Assembly: GCF_029407905.1 (NCBI RefSeq)
Contig: NC_073646.1
Coordinates: forward strand, 11,736,001-11,800,000
DNA length: 64,000 nucleotides
Reading direction: 5' to 3'
Source: Bubalus kerabau
Lineage: Eukaryota > Chordata > Mammalia > Artiodactyla > Bovidae
In this document: piece by piece, positions 55,241-64,000 of the stretch
Layout of the letters: each line of letters starts with the position of its first letter
Position numbering within the stretch: the first letter of the stretch is position 1
Made by a program: the position numbers and the translations under genes
Notes under the pieces: model-generated
What the model saw: only the letters and a program-made list of their open reading frames with translations
Database searches by the model: none
Told to the model about the DNA's origin: nothing

Positions 55241-58200
55241 CACTGCCCTTGCAAAGCTCCCCCCACCAACTGCAGTTAAGCAGGGGGCGGCCGTGAGCTC
55301 CTGGTCTCAGCATCGTCGTGGTTCTTTTTTGAGCCACACGTGGTGTTCTATTTTTTTCCTTTTGAGTTTTCTCCTTTCAGTAGAGGTCGGTTGATCCCCG
55401 CAAGGGTCACCCTTAACAACTCCGACTCCTCATTTGTCCACACATGTGGGAAGGAGGGAGCTAGGCCCCTAGGCCAGGATGTCTTTGAACTTGAGCTTCC
55501 TTGTCCTCTCTCTCAGCCCAGCCTGGTTGCAGTTTATGTAACAGCTCGGTGCGGTTCACGGCGGGTCTGAAACAGGCTTGTTGCTCAGCCGATCAAACAG
55601 GCACCAGTTGCACCCGTTTGAAGTGTCAGCTTTGCCGCCAGGAGAGCCAGGAGGTGGGGGCCATTTCGAAGGTGGGGGTTGCCTGGCTGGGCGTGGATGG
55701 AACCAGTCACCCTGGGCTGTGTCCTGAAAGGAGAGGGGCGGTGAGAACACCCCATCTCCTACAGCTCTGGCCCTGCCGGGCCCACTCATTCCCTTCCCTG
55801 GACCCCTTTTCCTTATTTCTAAAAGGAGCTAGTAACACCCACCTGTGAGGAGCCACTCACTCAGCTTGGGGGCCTGATCAGTGAACCGGAGGGGGCACCT
55901 GTGTGTTGGTTGTGCCCAAATTCTTCCAACTCTTCCCTTCCTCCAACTCCACTTCCCCCCCACCCCGCCCCCTGGATCTTAAACATCAACTTAAAAAATT
56001 ACTGTTAACATTTTTTGTTTTGTATATTGATACACTTACGTAGGTTAAAAGACCTCAACAGGTAACTGTTGGGCACAGCTAAGTTTCCCTTCCTGTCTCG
56101 TCTCAGCCCCAGCTCCCCCTGCAGGGTTCTGAGCTTTGCGGTTCAATATCTGGGAGCCCGCAGCCGTCAGGCCGAACTGGGGGTCAAAGGGACAAAGCTG
56201 GCGCTCCCCTGTGACCATCCTTGAGCGCTTTGCAGCGATGCCCCCACGTCTCGGCGGCTCCGGGCTGCTCCGGGGCTCCGCATGTGGGGTCAGGTTCATG
56301 TGCTGATGCCAGCCATGCCGCCCGGCTGCCTGGGGCATCCTTCCCCCCAGACCCCCCGCCCTCCCTTTTTTTGGCCTTCCTCATCCTTTAAGATTTGGCT
56401 CAGATGTCACCTTTTCTAGACAGAGAGATGCAGATCAAAATGGTAGCTTGTTATTAAATCAAGCTGATTGCGAAACAGAGCTTTAAGCCTGTGGCCAGGT
56501 GGGCCTGTATAAGCACCATCTGAGTTTGCTTGTCAGGTGGGGACCCCACGGTGGCGGCTCCTGAGTGTACACCGTGGTGGGTGGGCCGTGGCTGTACCCC
56601 TGAGAGAGGGAGACCTCGTGGGCTCTGAGCTGGGCTGGCCCAGTTCCCCCTCCAGGCTCTGGAGTGGGACCAGTCACCTCTCTCCTGGGAGCAGAGAGTG
56701 AGGGGTGGAGAGATGGGGTGGGGGCGGGGGCAGGGGGACTTGTTCCAGGTGGAAATGGACAGTCATGGACTTGGTGGTTCCCCTCCCAGCTCTTTGCTTG
56801 GGAAGAGACATCGAGATTTCAGGCTGTTTTTAGGTGTATGACCAGAGGTCAATGACTTTCCTAAGGCTGTTTTTTTCTTCTGCAAAACAGGGTCACTAAC
56901 CCATCCCCCCCAGATTTGCTGGGAACGTTTGGTGAGATAAAGCAGGTCAGGACCGGTGCCTGAACCTGCGGGGTGAGCGACTCCCGTGAGGCGTCTGTGT
57001 AGCAGACAGTTGCTGAGGGCCTCCTCATGCCAGGCGCCGTGTGGGCTCTAGGCAGGAGCCTCAGCCTCTGCGCGGTTTCCTATGAGTTAGATTACTCCCT
57101 ATCGTGCGCTGGAGGGTGTTGCCAGCACCCCTGGCCTCTGCCCACTCGATGCCAGCACCCCCGCTCCAGCTGTGACGCCTGAAACTGTCTCTGACATTGC
57201 CAGGTGTTCCTGGGGGGGACGTCACTGCTCCAGCAGGAAACATGGAGCTTCCGTCCCAGAGTGGGAGCGTGGAGACCACAGACGTGTGTCAGGCGAGGGT
57301 CTGTCGGAGCAAAGTGAAACGCAACGAGAGCACGGACAGAGGGGGCCAGGGGGGCTGTGGGTCCTGTCTGCGAAGGTCCATCTGATAAGGGACTCGTGAG
57401 TCAAGGCCTGAACAGACTGAGGAGGGGTGTTCCCAGCGGAGGGACAGCCCGTGCAAAGGCCCTGGGGTAGGAGGGTGCTGGGTGTGGCTTAAGCAGAATA
57501 AGTCTTGGATGGCAGGTGGTGAGGGTAGGGCAGGTGGGGAGGCTTTCGCTTTTACTCTGAATGAAATGGGGAACCATCAGGGGCTTTAGCACAGGAGAGG
57601 GACTCCATCTGACCTGTGTCCACTGGGTGGAGAGTTGATCGGGGGGAGGGGCTGGAGGGCCAGGGAGACGGCAGGGGCAGCAGCTGGTCCAGGCAGGAGA
57701 TGCTGGCCACACGGAGGCAGGTTTAGGACTCTCCTTGTAAGAAGATGACCTCAGATGGTGAGTGCAGTACACGGCCATGACTGAAGGACCCGGCCCACCT
57801 CTCTCCACCCCAGCCCCGCTCCTCCTGGGATTAAGAGACTCTCTCCATCTTTTAGCTGCCGTTTCTGCTGCTCCACACTCTTCTTGATCCACCGTTTCTT
57901 GAGTGAGCACTCCGTAGCTTTCTATCACTTTCTGCTAGGATGGGGAGGCATGGTGTGTCCTGAGCCCTTTTCTGGACTGAAGGCGGCAACCTCTTCTGTT
58001 CTCCTTGCTCTGCTGTTTTCTGGTTTTGTTTTTTTTTTTTTCCCTCATCTAATTGAGACATCCTAAGGTAGCTTTCCCCCCAGTTTTGTCTTTCAGGATC
58101 TTTGGTTTCTCTCTCAATGTGTTCCTCCCTCTAATGAACAGTTGACCCCTAATTAATTTTAATCATTTTATGTTGGCAACTTGAGTTAGTCACAGCTGTC

Positions 58201-58737
58201 CCTTGATGTCTTTTTAATGCATTCTTGTTTTTCCATTTATCATCTCTCCATGGTGTTCTTGTAATCATTAATTTATTCTTTCATTCCTAGAGGCCTAACT
58301 GTGTGATTAGGGCCCTTCTAATGTTTACAGGTAAAAACATGAAATATACTTGAGAAAAATAACTTCCCTTCACTTTCGTCTCCTAGAATTGAAAACCCTC
58401 GTCTTGAGAGCCAGGCTCTCCCTGCAGAGGAGGCAGCCCCGAGTAAGAACTGGTTTCCTTGAAACTGTGGCTGCCCCTTGGTCCCGGACCATCTGACCCT
58501 TAGATGCTTTGTTTGAAAATGAAGCTGTCCCTTGATGCTTGTGGGCACTTAGGTGACTGGAGAATCTTCTCATTGGACCCCAGACACAAACATCACCCTC
58601 CCCCAAGATCGCTGAGGCCAGTGCTTTTGGGAATGTTCTTGTCACCTGAGTTGCTTGGCCACGTGTATCCACCCATGGTCACTCCGGGGTTAGCTCTGGG
58701 TTTGGCGTCATTTTCATGCACTGTATCCATGACTGTT

Positions 58738-58952
58738 TGTTGTTTTTGGTTTGGGCTCCAGTGGGTGTTTGTTGTGGCACATGGGCTTTGTCCAGTTGCG
58801 ATGCTCAGGCTCCAGAGCACAGACTCAGTAGTTGCGGTGAGGCCTTAGTGGCCCTGTGGCATGTGGGATCTTCGTTCCCCAGCCAGGAATTGAACCCGTG
58901 TCCCACGCACTGGAAGGCGGATTCTTAACTGCTGGACCACCAGGGAAGTCCC
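58738..58952 (-). mobile_element. CHR-type SINE, antisense
   Basis: Contains agccaggaattgaacccgtg and ctggaccaccagggaagtcc. Confidence 0.78.
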
Positions 58953-59713
58953 AGGAATGATTTTTGTAGTGCACAGAATAGGTGATGTACCAATCGCTGT
59001 GGCAATCTTTTAACTTTCTCTGTGAAGGTCTTTGATGAAAGTAGTTGGTGACCCTTGGCTTTATTGCCAGAGCCTTCTTTGTCTTGCGGAGATAGGTCCC
59101 AAGGAATGATTATGCCAAGTAGAAGGACCTAGAAAGGATGCCAGAGGCTGGTACTGCATCCCGTGTCTGCCAGCAATGCGGCTGGTTCCGCTCCCGCAGG
59201 CGTGTCTGGCTCCGGCTTGAACCTGCTTGTAGTTTATCACCGCTCCTTCGTGCCCTGTTCCTCGTCAGTCTACCCAGGGAGGAATGGAGGCTTACCCTGC
59301 GTTCCCAGGAAGTCAGCCTGCATCCTTAAAATGTGAGAAACACAGTGAACACTTGTCTTCACAGTTAGACCCTCAATCAACCCCAATATGAAGCCGGACT
59401 GTACGAAGAATCCAGCTTTAACACATTATTGACCAGGGGATTTTTGCAGAAACCAGTGCCTGTGGCTGGTGACTTGTTTTATAAGTGATACCGAAACATC
59501 TCTGATCAATAATGTTTGGGTAACAAAAGATGTATGAATGTGTCTCTAGTCAATAAATTGTTAAAAGAGTATTTTGGGAATACATCCATTAACGAATTTA
59601 TGATGAAGTTTGACCCTGAGTCTAAATTAGGTTTTTCTTTTTTTCCCCCTCTTCTGAATAGCACTGATCACTTAACACAGCAGGTGTCTTTTTTCAGGTA
59701 ATAAGTTAGCAAT

Positions 59714-59922
59714 CCCTGGTGGCTCAGTGGTTGAGAGTCTGCCTGCCGACGCAAGAGATGCCGGTTCAATCCCTGGGTCGGGAAGATCCCTTGGAGCAGG
59801 AAGTGGCAACCCGCTCCAGTATTCTTGCCATGGACAGAGGAGCCTGGTGGGCTACAGTCCATGGGGTCACAGAGTTGGACACGACTGACATGACTAAACA
59901 ACAACAATGACAAAGTTAGCAA
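59714..59922 (+). mobile_element. Bov-tA SINE
   Basis: Sense copy with a perfect 11-bp duplication, aagttagcaat (59703-59713, 59923-59933). Confidence 0.92.
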
Positions 59923-60798
59923 TAGACTGAAAAATGGTGACATTGGTCACCTGTGTTTCCAGAGATTCCTGTCCCCACCCCTCAGATTCATCGCCTGGTC
60001 CTGTTTCCCCAAAGTGGAGTGATTACTCTGGAGAGGCGAGTTTGGCCGAGTTCTCTTTGTGTGGATGTTAATAATTAATAAGTTCAGGTGACTGAGTGGA
60101 GAACTTGGGACCGAGTGACCCCAACTGGACATGTTTAATGCTGTTTGGTCTGCGTGGGAGGAGACAGAGCAACTGCTTTCTGGAGGGCAGCCTCCATTAT
60201 CTGTCTTCACAGAGGCAGTGCCTCCCTGGGTACCGAGCGGATGTCTCCATGTAAATCAGGGGAGGGAGGTGGCAGAGACACTGCGGCGAGACCATCTCAG
60301 CTTCCTGTGAGATGCTTGCATCAGGGACCCGGGAGGCCTGGCCTCCGTGAATCTCCTCTGCTCTTCCTGGCTGGCATGGGCTGAGGGATGGGACCAGTCA
60401 CCCTGCATCGGGAGGTGTGTCTGTCAGGCCTCAGGCAGGAAGTTGCTCTGTAACAAGGACCCAGAGTAACACTGGTTTAGACAGGCTAGGATTTGATTTC
60501 TTCCCACACGGCAGCTGGGGACCCGGCGTCCTCTCATCTGGTTGCTCTGTCGTCTGTCCACGTTGCCCTTGTCCACCTGCATGTTTCTGCCCTAGAGGAG
60601 GCATGGTCCCTGCTCCTGAGGGTGCGGACCCCAAGTTTCCAGCCTCGCTTCCATCCATCTTGGTTCGCCTGGAGGGAGTTAGAGGGTCACTTGCAGCTGC
60701 TACGGAAGGTGGAAGGTGTATTTGTTCCACGTGGTCCTGTGGCCAGCTGTGCATACGGACGGAGGTGCACAACACCGTCCATTTGACCAGTGCACTTT

Positions 60799-60878
60799 CT
60801 TGGAAAATATGCATTTACCACACACACACACACACACACTTGGAAAATATGCATTTACACACACACACACACACACGC
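60799..60878. repeat. Two 40-bp tandem units with (CA)n
   Basis: The 20-bp cttggaaaatatgcatttac occurs at 60799 and 60839, each followed by a (CA)n run. Confidence 0.95.
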
Positions 60879-60887
60879 GCTTCCCAG

Positions 60888-61088
60888 GTGGCACAGTGGT
60901 AAAGAATCTGCCTGCCAATGCCAGAGACACTAGAGATTTGGGTTCGATCCCTGGGTCAGGAAGATCCCCTGGGGGAGGAAATGGCTACCCACCCAGTCTT
61001 CTTGCCTGGAAAATCCCATGAACAGAGGAGCCTGGAGGGCTACAGTCCATGGGGTTGTGAAGAGTTGGACACGACTGAGTGACTTGAG
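60888..61088 (+). mobile_element. Bov-tA SINE
   Basis: Sense copy from cttcccaggtggcacagtgg, just after a (CA)n run. Confidence 0.85.
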
Positions 61089-62242
61089 CACATGCACAGA
61101 TAGTATAGAAAGTTTTCTGTTTCAAAAGATTTTAAGCCTCACAAGAATTTATAAATTGTGGTAGAGAATTTCCACATGCCTTTCCCCAAGCTTCCCTCGA
61201 TAACATCCTACAGAACAATGGCGCATTATTAGAAGCAGGGAAAGGACGCCGCTGCGGACCTTATCTGGGTCCCGCCAGTTCCCCGTGAGCTGTTGCACAT
61301 GTCTGGAGCGGTGAGAGATGCTGTCACTTGTGTTAGAGCCACGTGGCCAGCGCCATAGGTGGCCCTTCTGAAACTTCCTTCAGTGGTTGCCCATCCTCGG
61401 GGGTCAAGTCTGGGGCTTCCGTGGGCAGCCCCCATCTCGTCTCCCACGGTCCTGTGTCCTTGACCTGCACACAAACGCTGGTTCCGGTGCTTACTGTGTG
61501 GTCGCCTCACTTCCTGCCTTAGGTTATACCCATAGGTGCCAAACTGGCGAGCCACAGAGGGGTTCTGTTTGGGCTGTGCAATGATGAAAACCTTTTTAGA
61601 AATTAGTTGCTGACATTAGTTGCTGACATTGAGTCATCAGGAGATTTTCCTGTTAGAAACAGCATCAATAAACCAGTACATTTGACCTCAGTGGAAAAAC
61701 CCGAACCTTTGCGGTCCTTGGGCGTGTATGCCTGGCCGCATCCTTGGAGAAGGCCATTACTATGCTCCTTCCAGCCCCATCTGGGGGTCCCCAGGGAGCT
61801 GAGTGTGCCCTTCCTGACAGAAGCAGTTTCCTCTGTTGTGGGGGTCTTGCTCAATTTAGGGGTGACCCCTCCTCACTCCAGGCCTCTGTGCAAGCATCTT
61901 TCCTCTGAGGAAGGGCTCCTTGGCCCTCTTCACCCACAGGCTTTCGGGGGCCTCTGCAGTCTTTGCTGGCCTCCGTCACTCAGCTCCCTGCGCACTGTTA
62001 GCCTGGCAGCTGCCTCGCAAGTCTGCAGGCTCCTGGAGGGCGGGGGCCACCTCAGGCGCCGTCTCTCCTTTCCTCCTCTGCGTGTCGGCAGCGTTGTGCC
62101 TGGCGCCTGGCCCTTCGTGAGTGACTCGCCACTGCTGGTCTAGGGAACAGAGCAGAATCAAGCTGATTAATAGGTGATGGGCAGGTGTCAGCACATGGAC
62201 TGCCCACCTGCAGCAGGACTCCGCCCTGAGCCGCATGCTCAC

Positions 62243-62312
62243 GCATCGTCCCCAGGATCCTGGGGAAATTTGTTCATGCATCGTCCCCAGGATCCTGGGG
62301 AAATTTGTTCTC
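62243..62312. repeat. Tandem duplication, 35-bp unit
   Basis: Two copies of a 35-bp unit containing the palindrome ccaggatcctgg. Confidence 0.95.
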
Positions 62313-62956
62313 TTGTCCATCTTATGTCTGAAAAACTGCAGCCTGGAGAGACTACAGAGCTGGTTTTCAATGATAGAATGAGATACTTACCGGCAAAGCT
62401 ATGACATGACTTTGGCCATGGCTTTTTTTTTTTTTATGGCCACGGATTGATCAATAGCCCCAGATTGAGACATAAATATGTATTAAGAATTGCTAGAAAA
62501 GCACAGGAAAAAGGGAAATGTCAGTGTTGAGGCATAGAGATTTCCTGTTGATGTATCAATTGCTGTTGGAAGTCCCAAAGAGGATAATTATGCCAGTCCA
62601 GCCGAGATGGCAGACGGGCCTGGCATTGGAGGAGAGGTTCTTCCTGGACAATCCTCGGGGCACGAGAAACCCTCCTGGTGGCAGAGGAAGCTGACTTTTC
62701 CTAACCTTCCCTGATGTTCTTTGAGAAGAACCGAGGGAGATGAGGAAGGGGTTGGAACAACGTTGGAGGAGAATGCCACCTGGCTGTTGGGCCAGGTCTC
62801 CCGTTCTGGTGCCTCTTTAAGGAAAGTGCTGTGCCAGGCCCTGGGGAAATATACTTGGTGACTTCTGCAAAGCAGGAAAACCTGACCCTGGACACCTGGG
62901 AGCCCCTGGATGCTGGCTCTGGCTCCAGCCTTCGAGTGTTGGAGGTGCAGTGTCTT

Positions 62957-63128
62957 TTGTTTTTAAATTTTATTTTATTTTTAAATTTTTGGCTGCCCTG
63001 GGTCTTCATTGCAGCACACGGGCTTTCTCTAGTTGCAGCGTGGGATCTTAGCTCCCCAACCAGGGTTCGAACCCACGTCCCCTGCGTTTGAAGGCGGGTT
63101 CTTAACCACTGGACCCCCCAGGGAAGTC
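62957..63128 (-). mobile_element. CHR-type SINE, antisense
   Basis: T/A-rich start, ccaaccagggttcgaaccca and accactggaccccccaggg. Confidence 0.8.
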
Positions 63129-64000
63129 CTCTCTCCTTTTAGGAGAGTGTTAGAGGCGTCCAGGCTTGTGGGGCCCCTACTGTTGTATGTGGGCACTGTG
63201 CGGCAGGAGCTTTTCTGGCCTGAACTCACTCGGTTCCCTTGGCAGCCCTGTGAGTTTGGTGGTCATACCCCTGTGCCCAGAGGCCACCACTGGGGACCAG
63301 AGAGGTCAGTTTGGCTCCTCAGAGTTACCCAGCCGGTGCTTGCTGGAACAGGGACTCGAACGCAGGCTCAACCCTGAGGCCTGTGCCCCGTTCGCCACGC
63401 CACGTGGTGGCCTGACTACTGCCCTGGTCCTGACCGACTGCACATGGGGCCCTGTCGTCATGCCACGGGGCCGTGGCAGCAGGAAGCTGTCCAGCTCAGA
63501 GGCCAGCACCCGCTCTAGAAAGCTTTTGTGAGAAAGACGTGAAAGTCTGTACAGAACCCAGCGTTAACCTCTCTAGCTTCCAATTGCCTCGTCTTTAAAA
63601 TGGAGTGAACCCACCTGCCCGCTTTCCTCGCAGGGCACAGCGAGTGTGGCGTTTGCAGGGGTCAGTGTTGGAGGTGAGGCTCAGCTCCGAGCTGGCCTCG
63701 GCTCGGCTGTCTCCTGTGACGCTCTTGCTGTGTCTTTGCTCGGGGGACGTTCGGCCCTCCAGCAGGGTTCCCGAGGCAGGAGAGAGGTGGATGTGTTATC
63801 TGTTTACTTGTGGTCAGTCAGGCCCGACCCTCACGGGGTTCAGCAGCCCGCCCTCCACAATTTAATACCTCTTGCTGCCCACCGTGGTGCCTGTGTATTC
63901 GTCTGATTAAAGACTAATTTTCTAGCTCCCAAGGTGGAACTTGGCGTAGGTTTTCTTCTTGTCTCCAGATGAGTGGGTTTTACACAGATGCCTCAGACTG

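Larger units (their letters stand above)
38773..64000 (+). other. Downstream SNX29 intron (5' part), no exon seen
   Basis: More than 25 kb without a recognisable exon. The next expected SNX29 peptide, starting Ser-Glu-Leu-Arg at the coiled coil, is not present in any frame. Named repeats are listed separately. Unlabelled blocks such as 45160-45905, 46200-47060, 50060-50660, 54080-55035, 55260-58735, 59000-59700, 61090-62400 and 63130-64000 appear unique, with scattered G-rich or T-rich runs. Confidence 0.75.

Noticed and set aside
1..64000. Bacterial or phage features, CRISPR arrays, riboswitches, operons
   Set aside because: The sequence is ruminant nuclear DNA; spaced direct repeats here are SINEs and microsatellites, not CRISPR arrays.
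1..64000. True tRNA genes
   Set aside because: The many tRNA-Glu-like segments are heads of SINEs, each followed by a SINE body or tail.
1..64000. Endogenous retrovirus or LTR pairs
   Set aside because: I saw no paired LTRs or retroviral gene remnants; the reverse-transcriptase pieces are BovB and L1.

Overview
The window is mammalian nuclear DNA from a ruminant, most likely a bovid. The evidence is the repeat content: RTE-type BovB LINE fragments, Bov-tA and Bov-A2 SINEs and the older cetartiodactyl CHR-type tRNA-Glu SINEs account for a large share of the non-coding sequence. There are no operons, phage genes or CRISPR arrays, and nearly all open reading frames longer than 60 codons are chance ORFs or lie in SINEs, BovB or L1.

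The only protein-coding gene I can support is SNX29 (sorting nexin 29, formerly RUNDC2A) on the + strand. Seven internal coding exons are visible, all with GT-AG junctions and compatible phases: 15371-15551, 18816-18886, 20434-20682, 22638-23013, 32888-33006, 36301-36376 and 38690-38772. Together they give 1155 nt, or 385 uninterrupted codons. They encode the C-terminal part of the RUN domain, a helical segment with an 11-residue repeat, a polybasic then acidic low-complexity linker, and a Ser/Pro-rich stretch leading to the coiled coil. The start codon, the first part of the RUN domain, the coiled coil and the PX domain are outside the window. I recognise no exon in the first 15.4 kb or the last 25 kb, so these are read as parts of long introns.

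Layout. 1-15370: upstream intron with L1 3' fragments, an RPL37A processed pseudogene nested in an antisense L1, and many SINEs. 15371-23013: four exons in 7.6 kb with modest introns. 23014-32887: a 9.9-kb intron dominated by a 2.3-kb antisense BovB carrying an internal rearrangement. 32888-38772: three exons in GC-richer DNA. 38773-64000: a large intron with a hAT-type element, two more BovB copies, an L1 fragment, a MER20-like element and many SINEs, several with clear target-site duplications.

I did not find an undescribed multi-gene system. The observations most worth checking are an unusual G-tract splice acceptor in front of an in-frame skippable SNX29 exon, the 11-residue amphipathic-type repeat in that exon, an inverted SINE pair just upstream of another exon, the rearranged BovB, a partially duplicated SINE, and some G-quadruplex, hairpin and candidate regulatory sequences. 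Repeat family names rest on recognition of consensus features, not on a database search.
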